Shown here: positions 7,692-16,207 of the stretch, in pieces
Position numbering within the stretch: the stretch's first letter is position 1
Layout of the letters: the number at the start of each line of letters is the position of its first letter
The notes under the pieces: model-generated
The model's database searches: none
What the model was told of the DNA's origin: nothing
What the model saw: only the letters and a program-made list of their open reading frames with translations
Program-made: the position numbers and the translations under genes
NCBI GenBank assembly: GCA_964648275.1
Contig: CAZYOB010000009.1
Coordinates: 1-38,442 of the forward strand
Direction of reading: 5' to 3'
From: CAIQPO01 sp964648275
Lineage (GTDB): Bacteria > Patescibacteriota > Microgenomatia > UBA1400 > MFAQ01
Length of the DNA: 38,442 bases

Positions 7692-9092
7692 CTACACCCG
7701 CCCTAGAAACTGAATTATGGTCCAAATGGAAAATCCACCCAAGAACGCTATTGCCAAGACCATCATCATCCGCCTCAAAAGATTGGCTCTGAATATTATT
7801 GGAAGTTTCTTTTTGTTTAGCCACATGATCATTATGGAGAAGATGAACATTGATCCGGCATTAAGGACTGCCGAAAGAGTCACCAGTTGCAACGGTTCTC
7901 TAAAACCGAACATCAACACTCCTATCTGCATTGCGATCAGGATCCAAAGGAATAGATAAAAATACTTGGATAAATTCTCGGATTTAAATTGGGAATACTT
8001 TATTAATGCCCAGTTCTCCGCCATTATTTTCCCCGTCGTAGCCAAGACAGATAACTGTGTGGCAAAAAGCATCAGTCCCGCAATCACCAAAAACGCCCTT
8101 CCCCAAAATACTCCCAATCTGCTTCCGATAACTCCACCTTCGGAGATTACGAAGTCCACCCCTGTCACTCCGGCCAACTTATTATGAACCGTAGCATAAG
8201 CCAAAAGCGCCAGAGATAACATCGTCACCAAACCTGTCAACCAAAAAACAACCCCATGCTCAAGGTTGACCAACCTCCACCATTTCCAGAAGGTTTTTTT
8301 ATTCTCCTCGGTTCCCTCAAAAAATTTTCCGGTTAACTCCACCTCTTCTCTTTTACCGGTTAACAGAGAGGTAATCCTTCCCATTCCTGCTCCCATTGCA
8401 TACCCTTTCTCTTTTACGTTTTGTGAAGTACCTAAATTTAAGTTTCCACCTGCCCCGGAAAAAGCCACCGCCGCTAAGAAACTTGCGATTGGTACACCCG
8501 CCGGCAAGAACCAGAACCCTTCTCCTTTCCCCACCACTCCCATAAATAACTGACTCCAATCGGTACCCGATGCTAGATACCATGAAAGTCCTAAGACAAA
8601 AGGTACTCCCAAAATTATCAACCATTTCTGCATCGTTTCTTGCGTCTGGTAAAGTACTGGTCCCAGCGTCAGAGCAATTCCGCTTAACAAGATCATTCCT
8701 ACAGCCAACCCAGTTGTCTCCTCAATACCCAAACCTGATCCCATAATCCTGGCCGCGCTCGCCACAATTCCTGGCCACATCCAAGGAAGTAGCGTGGAAA
8801 AAATGAACCATATCGGTGCCAGTTTACCAATCAATCTTGTCCAACCTACAAAGACACTTTCACCTGTAACCAATGTATACCTACCGATCTCCATGTTTAT
8901 AAAAAACTGAAATGTGATTCCCACTACTGCCCCCCACATCAGACCAAGTCCATAATTTGCCGATAGGTACGGCCACAGGATCACTTCTCCGCTACCCAAA
9001 CCAAGGCCCAACAATATAAATGACGGACCTAAAATCTTCCAAAAAGAAGGCGGTTTCTTAAGTTCTCCTCTTCCGTAAGGTTTTATTTCCAT
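7692..9092 (-). CDS. Nramp-like membrane transporter lacking the canonical metal-binding motifs
   Basis: A 466-residue polytopic protein with about 11 hydrophobic spans and the overall pattern of Nramp metal-ion transporters (GPSFILLGLGLGSGE in TM1, FSGAGGNLNLG in TM6, GVVFWLTGLVT later). In Mn/Fe transporters TM1 carries DPGN and TM6 MPH; here these positions read GSGE and GGN/LN, so divalent-metal transport like MntH should not be assumed. It resembles the divergent Nramp-related branch whose substrates are poorly known. It heads a two-gene unit with the patatin gene. Confidence 0.7.
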   Translation of the reverse strand: MEIKPYGRGELKKPPSFWKILGPSFILLGLGLGSGEVILWPYLSANYGLGLMWGAVVGITFQFFINMEIGRYTLVTGESVFVGWTRLIGKLAPIWFIFSTLLPWMWPGIVASAARIMGSGLGIEETTGLAVGMILLSGIALTLGPVLYQTQETMQKWLIILGVPFVLGLSWYLASGTDWSQLFMGVVGKGEGFWFLPAGVPIASFLAAVAFSGAGGNLNLGTSQNVKEKGYAMGAGMGRITSLLTGKREEVELTGKFFEGTEENKKTFWKWWRLVNLEHGVVFWLTGLVTMLSLALLAYATVHNKLAGVTGVDFVISEGGVIGSRLGVFWGRAFLVIAGLMLFATQLSVLATTGKIMAENWALIKYSQFKSENLSKYFYLFLWILIAMQIGVLMFGFREPLQLVTLSAVLNAGSMFIFSIMIMWLNKKKLPIIFRANLLRRMMMVLAIAFLGGFSIWTIIQFLGRV

Positions 9093-9148
9093 AATTCATG
9101 TTACACCATACCTAAATCTAGACTTATATAATATAATTACGACACTTT

Positions 9149-10063
9149 ATGGCGTCAAAACTCTATCAGTCTCTGGACACTTGTCCAACCTGGATCCCTG
9201 CAAAACCAAATGGGGATGGAGATGTTGCGCTCCAAACCCTCCCGGGGGGTGCCTCCAAACTAAAACTAGGTCCGGGTAAAAAAGTCATCATTTCCATCAG
9301 CATCGCTCCCTTTCACTTACCTCCCCTAAAGCCAGGAATCATTGATCTACATGATCTTTGGTTTTCAACTCGCAGCTGTCTCGCTCAATCCGGGGTTTTC
9401 CTTAACATTCCTAAGAACAGCTATCTTTCCAATACGGACTGGGAAACTTTAAGGACCGGTAATAATATTATCAAGTCCGCTCAACTTGAAAATTTCAGTC
9501 ACAACACCTTGATTTTCAATCCCGGAGACCATATTGGTCGTTTTTTTCACCTTAACGAAAATGACAGGCTTAACCAAACACAGCTCATGGAACTGGTTGA
9601 TAACGGTAGTTTCCCTGGGATTGAGGATGATGATTATCGCTTGTGTAGCATCAATGATGAGCCCTTCATCTCCCTCAGAGTAGATCCAAACGAAATTTCC
9701 TTATCTTCGGGAGAAACCATCAGGATTACCTCAAGACAGGAAATTTACCAACACACTTCTTCCGTCCTGCCATCCAGTAACGGTGATTTTCACCTTCTCC
9801 AGACAACCATCCCTGTGAAACTGCCCAAAAACATAATCGGAGTCATCTCGACAGTCATGGCTCCTTCAACTCTGACCCATCTCAAGTCGCAGCTGCTTGA
9901 TCCGGGAACCTCCTGGAAAATCCGTCTGGAAACTTTAGGGCATTCCACCAACTTCGACAACGTCTGGATATTTATCGCTCTCTACCGATCTCCTCTTCTT
10001 GATTTTAATACTCATATGTCTATATCCACTTACTCTTTCTGTCTCCTCTCAACCTCAATCTAG
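9149..10063 (+). CDS. Tandem dUTPase/dCTP-deaminase-fold protein
   Basis: A 304-residue protein that I read as two divergent copies of the dUTPase/dCTP deaminase beta fold. In copy 1, WFSTRSCLAQSGVFL (71-85) aligns with the ArgSerSer-Leu-Ala-Arg motif, and LENFSHNTLIFNPGDHIGRF (113-132) with the 'LeuThrAsn...pro-Gly...Ile-Gln-Leu' motif. In copy 2, LLQTTIPVKLPKNIIGVI (216-233), a STLTHLKSQLLDPGTSWKIR stretch (240-259) and ETLGHSTN repeat the pattern with LDPG in place of the usual idPGf. Catalytic residues are not clearly conserved, so it may bind rather than hydrolyse nucleotides. It sits directly before CTP synthase, which fits a pyrimidine-nucleotide role. TATAAT at 9132-9137 ends 11 nt before the ATG. 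Confidence 0.5.
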   Translation: MASKLYQSLDTCPTWIPAKPNGDGDVALQTLPGGASKLKLGPGKKVIISISIAPFHLPPLKPGIIDLHDLWFSTRSCLAQSGVFLNIPKNSYLSNTDWETLRTGNNIIKSAQLENFSHNTLIFNPGDHIGRFFHLNENDRLNQTQLMELVDNGSFPGIEDDDYRLCSINDEPFISLRVDPNEISLSSGETIRITSRQEIYQHTSSVLPSSNGDFHLLQTTIPVKLPKNIIGVISTVMAPSTLTHLKSQLLDPGTSWKIRLETLGHSTNFDNVWIFIALYRSPLLDFNTHMSISTYSFCLLSTSI

Positions 10064-10085
10064 ATCAAAACATCTCACCTTTTTG

Positions 10086-10115
10086 TTGACAGGTCCATCC
10101 TTTCCTTTGTATAAT
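10086..10115 (+). promoter_or_regulatory. Consensus promoter of pyrG, leaderless
   Basis: TTGACA (10086-10091), an 18-nt spacer and TATAAT (10110-10115) both match the sigma-70 consensus exactly. The GTG start of pyrG is only 8 nt further on, so transcription should begin within a base or two of the start codon. Confidence 0.88.
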
Positions 10116-10123
10116 GAAATTCC

Positions 10124-11788
10124 GTGAGGTATATATTTATATCTGGCGGAGTAGTAAGTGGATTAGGTAAGGGCATTACAGCCGCCTCAATTGGCCTCCT
10201 TCTCAAAACAAAAGGTTTCCGAGTTACCAATGTCAAAATCGACATGTATCTTAATGTCGACGCTGGCACCATCCGCCCACAGGAGCACGGCGAAGTTTTT
10301 GTCACCCAAGATGGTCTTGAAACTGATCAGGATCTCGGCAACTACGAAAGATTTATTCATGAGTCTCTCCATAGAGACAACTACCTGACCACAGGACAGG
10401 TCTATAAAGCCGTCATCGATCGGGAGCGGGCATTCGGATACGGAGGTGAAGATGTCGAAGCCATTCCTCATGTCACCGATGAAATAATATCCCGTTTAAA
10501 AAAGGCTGGCCAGACAAATCATGCAGATATCGTCATCGTCGAGTTGGGTGGTACCGTAGGAGAATACCAAAACGCCATCTTCTTCGAAGCTAGTCGCATC
10601 CTTCATCTAAGAAAGCCCAATCAAGTTCTTCATATTCATGTTACCCACCTCCCCTATCTTAAGAACATTGGAGAGTTGAAAAGCAAACCGGCCCAACAAT
10701 CCTCTCATTTCCTAAACGCCATGGGTATCCAGGCAGACTTCATCGTTGCCAGAGCGGAAACCCCCATCGATGAAAAACGCCGGGAAAAGCTGGCTGTCTT
10801 TTGCAACCTTAAATCGGAAGACATCATCTCCGCTCCGGATCTTCCCAATATCTATCAAGTGCCACTCTATTTGAACAAACAACACTTTGCTGAAAAGATA
10901 ATCAAAAAGCTGCGTCTAAAACCAAAAGGTAAGCTACTCGGACTAAAATCCTGGGAGGAGTTTTCCAACAACATTGACCATCCTACAAAAACAGTGGAAA
11001 TTGCCATGATAGGGAAATATTTTCAAACCGGAGACTACAAATTATCCGATTCTTATATTTCCGTCATCGAAGCACTCCATCACGCAGGTAGTTTCCACAA
11101 AACCAAGGTTAATATCACCTGGATCAACTCCTCCGATCTGGAAACAAGTCCGGCCAATCTCACCCGCTTTGACGGCATCATCGTTCCTCAAGGTTGGGGA
11201 AGTCGGGGAACAGAGGGAAAAATAAATGCAGTCGAGATCTCTCGCAAAAAGAGCATTCCCTATTTAGGTCTTTGTTTTGGTATGCAAATGGCCGTCATTG
11301 AATTTGCGCGTCACGAAGCCAAGCTCTCCGGGGCAAATTCTGCCGAAGCGGATCCAAACACTCCTCACCAGGTTATTCACATCATGCCCGACCAAGTAGA
11401 ATACCTTAAAAAGAAACAGTATGGTGGCACCATCAGGCTTGGCTCTTGGCCATGTGTTCTTAAACCGGACACCTTGCTCGAGTCTCTCTATCAAGAATAC
11501 GGTCGAGGAAAAAATACTCCTTGGAACCTCACAAGGAATCTTGTCCAAGAAAGACATCGCCATCGTTATGAAGTTAACAATGAATACAGAAAACAATTGG
11601 AGGTTGCGGGATTGATCATCTCTGGCACGTCTCCGGATCGGCAACTGGTCGAGGCCATAGAGCTGAAGGACCACCCTTTCTTCATCGGCACCCAATTTCA
11701 TCCCGAATACATTTCCCGCCCCTTGAACCCTCATCCGATATTTTTAGGCTTTATAAAAGCTTGCCTGAAGAAACATCGACTACAATAA
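10124..11788 (+). CDS. pyrG: CTP synthase
   Basis: Makes CTP from UTP, ATP and glutamine; cytoplasmic tetramer in known cases. The 554 residues comprise the amidoligase domain (P-loop GGVVSGLGKGIT at 8-19; HGEVFVTQDGLETD; DLGNYERFI) and a glutamine amidotransferase domain with the nucleophile in GLCFGMQ (Cys near 384) and QFHPEY (His/Glu near 526/528). Differences from usual PyrG: the segment normally KLDPYINVDPGTMSP reads KIDMYLNVDAGTIRP, and the oxyanion-loop GGFG reads QGWG, as in a divergent lineage. The start is GTG, placed by the promoter 8 nt upstream and by alignment of RYIFISGG with the family N terminus. Confidence 0.97.
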   Translation: MRYIFISGGVVSGLGKGITAASIGLLLKTKGFRVTNVKIDMYLNVDAGTIRPQEHGEVFVTQDGLETDQDLGNYERFIHESLHRDNYLTTGQVYKAVIDRERAFGYGGEDVEAIPHVTDEIISRLKKAGQTNHADIVIVELGGTVGEYQNAIFFEASRILHLRKPNQVLHIHVTHLPYLKNIGELKSKPAQQSSHFLNAMGIQADFIVARAETPIDEKRREKLAVFCNLKSEDIISAPDLPNIYQVPLYLNKQHFAEKIIKKLRLKPKGKLLGLKSWEEFSNNIDHPTKTVEIAMIGKYFQTGDYKLSDSYISVIEALHHAGSFHKTKVNITWINSSDLETSPANLTRFDGIIVPQGWGSRGTEGKINAVEISRKKSIPYLGLCFGMQMAVIEFARHEAKLSGANSAEADPNTPHQVIHIMPDQVEYLKKKQYGGTIRLGSWPCVLKPDTLLESLYQEYGRGKNTPWNLTRNLVQERHRHRYEVNNEYRKQLEVAGLIISGTSPDRQLVEAIELKDHPFFIGTQFHPEYISRPLNPHPIFLGFIKACLKKHRLQ

Positions 11789-11795
11789 TAAGGGT

Positions 11796-12566
11796 ATGAC
11801 TCTTATTCAAGCAATTCTTTTAGGTATCATCGAAGGTGTTACTGAGTTTCTCCCCATATCCTCTACTGGCCACCTCATATTGGCAGAGCGTCTTTTTAAC
11901 ATTCCTTCAACCGATTTTTCAAAAACCTTCAGTATCTTCATTCAATTGGGGGCAATTCTCGCCGTCATCTGGTTGTATTTCCCCAAAATAATTCAATCCA
12001 AAAAACTCTGGCTACCTATAACCTTGTCCTTCATCCCGACAGGAATTCTGGGGGCGATTGCCTACCCCTATATCAAATCTTTTCTCTTGGATAATGTCCT
12101 CGTTACTTCTCTTAGTCTGTTGATTGGTGGTGTACTGTTGTTTATTTTAGATAAAACCTTCAAGCAAAAAGCCGCTACTCATTCTGTTGAAAAATTATCT
12201 CCCCTAAGACTTGTCCTTATTGGTATATTTCAATCTTTCTCTTTTGTTCCCGGAGTCTCCAGATCCGCAGCCTCGATAATCGGCGGTCTATCGGTCGGAC
12301 TTGATCGGGTGGAAGCAGTGGAGTTTTCCTTTCTCCTCGCTATCCCTACCATGGCCAGTGCCGTCGCCTATGATCTATATAAATCGGGACTGGTATTTAC
12401 ACAGTCTGATTTACTTCTACTTGCAGTCGGTTTCATTGTCTCCTTTCTAACCGCGCTATTGGCCATCAAGGCATTCATAAAATACGTTGTCGATAGAGGT
12501 TTTGTTAGCTTCGCGATCTATAGAATCATTCTCGCAATTATCGTTCTACTGCTTCTTAAAAATTAA
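11796..12566 (+). CDS. uppP: Undecaprenyl-diphosphatase (UppP/BacA)
   Basis: Recycles the lipid carrier for peptidoglycan and other wall polymers by removing a phosphate from undecaprenyl diphosphate at the membrane. The 256-residue protein has seven or eight hydrophobic spans and both signature motifs: EGVTEFLPISSTGH (14-27) and PGVSRSAASIIGGL (about 151-164), with the catalytic Glu, His and Arg/Ser positions present. It starts 7 nt after the pyrG stop. A TACAAT box (11781-11786) ends 9 nt before the ATG inside the end of pyrG, so it may also have its own leaderless transcript. Confidence 0.95.
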   Translation: MTLIQAILLGIIEGVTEFLPISSTGHLILAERLFNIPSTDFSKTFSIFIQLGAILAVIWLYFPKIIQSKKLWLPITLSFIPTGILGAIAYPYIKSFLLDNVLVTSLSLLIGGVLLFILDKTFKQKAATHSVEKLSPLRLVLIGIFQSFSFVPGVSRSAASIIGGLSVGLDRVEAVEFSFLLAIPTMASAVAYDLYKSGLVFTQSDLLLLAVGFIVSFLTALLAIKAFIKYVVDRGFVSFAIYRIILAIIVLLLLKN

Positions 12567-12646
12567 GATCTGGATCTTTGTTTCCTGTCATTCAAAATGA
12601 TCTCCGCGGACTGCTTCTTGATATCTGTTAGTGCTAAACTGATTTC

Positions 12647-13858
12647 ATGCAAAACCCTCTCGACAAATTCACCAACCAAATTCAAACTCTCAAAGATACC
12701 GGCGCTCTCAAGCATTATCGGGTAGTCTCTTCTCCCCAGGATGCTTGGTTTGAGGTTGACGGTAAAAAGGTTCTGAACCTTTGTTCTAACAACTATCTTG
12801 GCCTCGCCTCCCACCCCGAGGTTAGACAGGCAGCTATAGACGCAATTCAGAAATACGGAGTCGGCACAGGTGCTGTCCGAGCTCTCTCAGGAAACTCACT
12901 CCTTCATGAGCAACTGGAAACTGCACTGGCAACTTTCAAAAAAACCGAAGCAGTCCTTGTAGTTCAAAGCGGTTTCATTGCCAACATTGTTGCTGTTCAA
13001 ACGCTTCTTGATAAGGAGGATATAGTTATCAGCGACGAGCTCAATCACGCCAGTATCATTGACGCAGTCAAAGTATCTCAAGTCCAAACCAAATTCATCT
13101 ATCCACACAACAACATGGCAGGGCTAGAGGAAAAACTTAAAGAGGCTGGCTCCATCAGAGAAACCGAGAAACGTACAGACGGTACTGACAAGACCATTCT
13201 CATCATTACCGATGGTGTGTTCAGTATGGATGGAGATATCGCCCCACTTCCCGAAATTGTGAAATTAGCTCAAAAATATGGCGCCCTGACTATGGTAGAC
13301 GATGCTCACGGTGAAGGAGTTCTTGGAGAAAAAGGTCGCGGGATAGTTGACCATTTTCACTTACATGGGCAAGTTGACGTCGAAGTAGGTACTCTTTCTA
13401 AAGCTCTTGGTGTCATCGGCGGCTGCATCGCAGGAAAAAAAGACCTTGTAGAGTATTACCGACAAAAAGCTCGCCCCTTCGCTTTCTCAACTGGTCTCTC
13501 AATCCCTGACACTGCCGCCCTGATCGAAGCCGTCAAGATAATTGAATCTGGAAATCTTGTTGAAAAATTATGGGAGAACGCCCGTTATTTAAAAGAACAG
13601 TTTCAAAACCTAGGCTTCAATACTGGAGAAAGTCAGACGCCAATTACTCCTGTCATGATCGGTGACGAGCAAAAAGCCCGTGACTTAAGCACAGCGCTTT
13701 TTGAAGAAAATGTTTTTGCCACCCCGATTCTTTTTCCCATGGTAGCAAAAGGCAAAGCCCGTATCAGAGTCATGCCCTCAAGTGCTCACAGCAAAGAGGA
13801 CCTTGATTTCGGTATTGCTGCTTTCGCAAAAGTTGGTAAAAAAATGGGGCTCATTTAA
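12647..13858 (+). CDS. kbl: Glycine C-acetyltransferase / alpha-oxoamine synthase (Kbl-like)
   Basis: A PLP-dependent enzyme joining an acyl-CoA to an amino acid; for Kbl, acetyl-CoA plus glycine to 2-amino-3-ketobutyrate. The 403 residues follow the family closely: NNYLGLA near 46, a GTGAVRALSG loop, DELNHASIIDAV, VDDAHGEGVLG (PLP-binding Asp/His), and GTLSKALG with the Schiff-base Lys252. Length and RVVSSPQDAWFEVDGKKVLN fit Kbl better than BioF, and no biotin genes are nearby, but oxoamine synthases are hard to separate by sequence. An extended -10 (TGC-TAAACT, 12635-12640) ends 6 nt before the ATG, so the start is probably leaderless. Confidence 0.85.
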   Translation: MQNPLDKFTNQIQTLKDTGALKHYRVVSSPQDAWFEVDGKKVLNLCSNNYLGLASHPEVRQAAIDAIQKYGVGTGAVRALSGNSLLHEQLETALATFKKTEAVLVVQSGFIANIVAVQTLLDKEDIVISDELNHASIIDAVKVSQVQTKFIYPHNNMAGLEEKLKEAGSIRETEKRTDGTDKTILIITDGVFSMDGDIAPLPEIVKLAQKYGALTMVDDAHGEGVLGEKGRGIVDHFHLHGQVDVEVGTLSKALGVIGGCIAGKKDLVEYYRQKARPFAFSTGLSIPDTAALIEAVKIIESGNLVEKLWENARYLKEQFQNLGFNTGESQTPITPVMIGDEQKARDLSTALFEENVFATPILFPMVAKGKARIRVMPSSAHSKEDLDFGIAAFAKVGKKMGLI

Positions 13859-13865
13859 GCCCCAT
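13838..13865 (-). terminator. Terminator between convergent kbl and the YtxH-like gene
   Basis: ATGGGGCT (13844-13851) pairs with AGCCCCAT (13858-13865) across a 6-nt loop that contains part of the kbl stop region. On the minus strand it is followed by a run of T, so it mainly ends the minus-strand transcript; it may also work on the plus strand with a weaker tail. Confidence 0.8.
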
Positions 13866-13874
13866 TTCTAATTT

Positions 13875-14114
13875 CTATCTTAGTTTCTTGAGTACTTTTT
13901 TACCCTTGGAGCTAAGTTTCTTTACGGATCTTGTTGCTTTGGCTACCTCAACTTTGCCTCTTTTTACCCCACTACCCACAACCTTCTTTACCTTTTCTCT
14001 ATTCTCACTTTTTGACAAAAACACGGCAGCGGCTCCGGCGACAATTCCTATGGTTGCGGCACCAATGGCACCCAATATTCCTCTGTTAATCTTCTTCTTG
14101 GCAGGTCTTCTCAC
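13875..14114 (-). CDS. Small basic membrane protein, YtxH-like
   Basis: A 79-residue peptide with a GTG start: a basic N terminus (RRPAKKK), one Gly/Ala-rich span with a small-residue zipper (GAIGAATIGIVAGAAAVFL, 15-33), then a strongly basic Lys/Ser/Val tail without acidic balance. This is the layout of YtxH-type stress peptides, although the Lys-rich tail also recalls histone-H1-like proteins and might contact nucleic acid or phospholipid. No clear SD precedes it. It is a separate transcript with its own terminator. Confidence 0.6.
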   Translation of the reverse strand: MRRPAKKKINRGILGAIGAATIGIVAGAAAVFLSKSENREKVKKVVGSGVKRGKVEVAKATRSVKKLSSKGKKVLKKLR

Positions 14115-14188
14115 TTTATTTATTGATTACTAACTATATTCATTAAATCATATTTTTAATGCCTCCATCTCGTATAATGAAAAAAGCC

Positions 14189-14740
14189 ATGTCTTTCAGG
14201 AAACTCAGGAATCTTTTATTAGCTACTCTCACCATTTTCCTGCCCATACTGATAATCATTCTTTTTGCCAAAGATATCAGGAACATTGAAAGATATATTC
14301 CGACTACTGGAATCGCCGGACCTTTGTTTTCCATCCTCCTTATGGGTATCCTTTCAGCTACTCCGATCCCAACAGACCCGATCGTCATCCTCAACGGTGC
14401 CATTTTTGGCCCCTTCATGGGTATCATAGTATCTTGGGCGGGAAACAACCTGGCATCCATCATTGAATATTGGATTGGCCGCGCGATAGGTACTTTTTCC
14501 GATTTTGAAAAACAGAAACGAAAACTCCCTTTTGGTTTGGATAAATTTCCCGCCGACTCTCCCTGGTTCCTTATTGGAGGCCGCTTTATTCCCTCTTTCG
14601 GCGGTAAACTAGTATCCTTGGCTGGTGGAGTCTATCATGTGAACTTTTTTCGATATCTTTGGACCGCCACCATAGCTAACCTAATCGGGTCAATTTTCTT
14701 TGCCTACGGTGGCCACCTGCTGCTTTATCTGACTCGTTAA
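14189..14740 (+). CDS. VTT/DedA-family (TVP38/TMEM64-like) membrane protein
   Basis: A polytopic protein of about 183 residues with the VTT-domain features: two re-entrant-like segments around SATPIPTDPIVILNGAIFG and GGRFIPSFGGKLVSLAGG, and terminal spans. Family members act in membrane homeostasis, some as lipid scramblases or carrier-lipid translocases. The longest frame opens at 14159, but TATAAT lies at 14173-14178, 10 nt before the ATG at 14189, so translation probably begins at Met-Ser-Phe-Arg-Lys in a leaderless mRNA. The last 51 nt overlap the convergent hydrolase gene. Confidence 0.75.
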   Translation: MSFRKLRNLLLATLTIFLPILIIILFAKDIRNIERYIPTTGIAGPLFSILLMGILSATPIPTDPIVILNGAIFGPFMGIIVSWAGNNLASIIEYWIGRAIGTFSDFEKQKRKLPFGLDKFPADSPWFLIGGRFIPSFGGKLVSLAGGVYHVNFFRYLWTATIANLIGSIFFAYGGHLLLYLTR

Positions 14741-15382
14741 CGTCTTCTCCTCCAAAGCAAAATGCCCAATAAACCAATTTATCGCCAAATCAGCGACCCT
14801 CTCCAGCGCTCCTTCTTCTTCAAACAGGTGGGTCGCACCGGGAATTATTTCCATTTTCTTCTCGCTACCCATATGACTGTAGGCCTGACGGTTCAAGACA
14901 ATTATTTCCTTATCTTCTCCTCCCACGATCAACAACGTAGGAGATTCGATCAGATCCAACTCATCCCCCGTTAAGTCCGGTCTTCCACCCCTGCTAACCA
15001 CTGCTTTTATTTTTGTTCCATAATACGCCGAAGCTGATAAAGCTGCCGCTGCCCCGGTGCTCGATCCAAAATAGCCTATCTTTAAATCTGCGGTCATTGC
15101 ATTGTCCATGCACCACTTTGTCGCTCCTACCAGCCTATCGGTCAATAGTTCAATATCGAATCTATTTTCATACACCCTGTCTTCTTCCTCCGTCATTAGA
15201 TCAAATAATAAAGTTGCCAGACCGGCATTGTTCAATTCCTCGACTATATAAGTATTCCTCGGGCTCATCCTACCACTGCCACTGCCATGAGCAAAAATAA
15301 CCAACCCCACTGCTCCATCAGGCACCGCTAAACTGCCGTCTAATGTTTCGCCTCCAATCCTAATTTTAACCTCGGAATCCAT
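14690..15382 (-). CDS. Dienelactone-hydrolase-like alpha/beta hydrolase
   Basis: A 230-residue cytosolic alpha/beta hydrolase. An FAHGSGSG oxyanion loop lies near 30-37, the nucleophile elbow FGSSTGA near 114-120 (Ser in GSSTG), an Asp in VGGEDKE near 172-178, and the catalytic His in PGATHLFEE near 201-209, completing the triad. It belongs to the dienelactone hydrolase/BAAT-like branch; the substrate is unknown. The promoter is unusually clear: TTGATT (15416-15411), 16-nt spacer, TATAAA (15394-15389) and exactly 6 nt to the ATG, so the mRNA should be leaderless. Confidence 0.8.
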   Translation of the reverse strand: MDSEVKIRIGGETLDGSLAVPDGAVGLVIFAHGSGSGRMSPRNTYIVEELNNAGLATLLFDLMTEEEDRVYENRFDIELLTDRLVGATKWCMDNAMTADLKIGYFGSSTGAAAALSASAYYGTKIKAVVSRGGRPDLTGDELDLIESPTLLIVGGEDKEIIVLNRQAYSHMGSEKKMEIIPGATHLFEEEGALERVADLAINWFIGHFALEEKTLTSQIKQQVATVGKEN

Positions 15383-15388
15383 ACTTAA

Positions 15389-15416
15389 TTTATAACATTT
15401 CTAACATATTAATCAA
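15389..15416 (-). promoter_or_regulatory. Leaderless promoter of the dienelactone-hydrolase-like gene
   Basis: On the minus strand: TTGATT, 16-nt spacer, TGT-TATAAA (extended -10), then 6 nt to ATG at 15382. The predicted transcription start coincides with the start codon. Confidence 0.75.
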
Positions 15417-15517
15417 GACTTTTTCCACATTTCTACCTCAAATTAAATATCCACTTAAAGACAACTAAAAGCTAAGAATTACTCTTCTGGACAGATCATA
15501 TACTCTCACCGAATTCG

Positions 15518-15964
15518 TCAGACGTTCTCATCTACCTCATCGGGGGTAGTCGGTTTCAACAATTGGAAGATCTCGACCAAACCATATGCTATCAAAAGAT
15601 AGACAAACATTCCGATAAAGGTAGACATCTCAAACACCGACTGTCCTTCGGAAACACTCCTGAACATACCGGAAAATGGCAATGCTAGAGGATCGCTCAA
15701 CACAAAGATGAATCTTACAAAACCACTGGTCTGATCGGCTCCCAGAGCTCTCAAAAATATTCTGAATACTAACAAAGTCTCGATTATCCCCAGAATAAAC
15801 CAAATTACCTGGTAGGTTCTAAAGATTACCTTTTTTGTCTCATATCTTTCTTGTGGGTGTTCAAGTTGGATGGTGGGAGGAGACACCTTCTTTGTAGTTC
15901 TAACCACATGTGCTGGTGCTGCCGTTTGTGTCACTGTTGTGACTTCTTCTTCTGTTTCTGCCAT
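15518..15964 (-). CDS. YggT-family membrane protein
   Basis: 148 residues: a Thr/Val-rich hydrophilic N terminus (about 50 residues), then a YggT domain with two hydrophobic hairpins. The family pattern is visible as FILGIIETLLVFRIFLRALG (about 58-77), then a DPLALPFSGMF segment (the P-F-r motif of YggT) and a terminal span. YggT proteins are small envelope proteins linked in some bacteria to cell division or osmotic tolerance; the molecular role is unknown. The promoter is TTGCAG, 17 nt, TATATT, with 6 nt to the ATG. Confidence 0.8.
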   Translation of the reverse strand: MAETEEEVTTVTQTAAPAHVVRTTKKVSPPTIQLEHPQERYETKKVIFRTYQVIWFILGIIETLLVFRIFLRALGADQTSGFVRFIFVLSDPLALPFSGMFRSVSEGQSVFEMSTFIGMFVYLLIAYGLVEIFQLLKPTTPDEVDENV

Positions 15965-15970
15965 AGACTC

Positions 15971-15999
15971 AATATATATTAATCATCAAAGGACTGCAA
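15971..15999 (-). promoter_or_regulatory. Leaderless promoter of the YggT gene
   Basis: Minus strand: TTGCAG (15999-15994), 17-nt spacer, TATATT (15976-15971), 6 nt to the ATG at 15964. Confidence 0.75.
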
Positions 16000-16207
16000 C
16001 TAATCTTACAGTTAGATGGTTACTGCTGAAAGATTACAAACAGGATATTAAAGACGAGTATCTTAGCGATAACTCAGAAACTTAAATGTCGTTTCACCAT
16101 AATCAGATACATACTTTCTAGGTTCCCTATCGACCACACTCGCGGCTCCACTTATCCATATTCAGTAACTATTACCACAACAAATTAAAGACTGCTACAC
16201 TTTCTTT

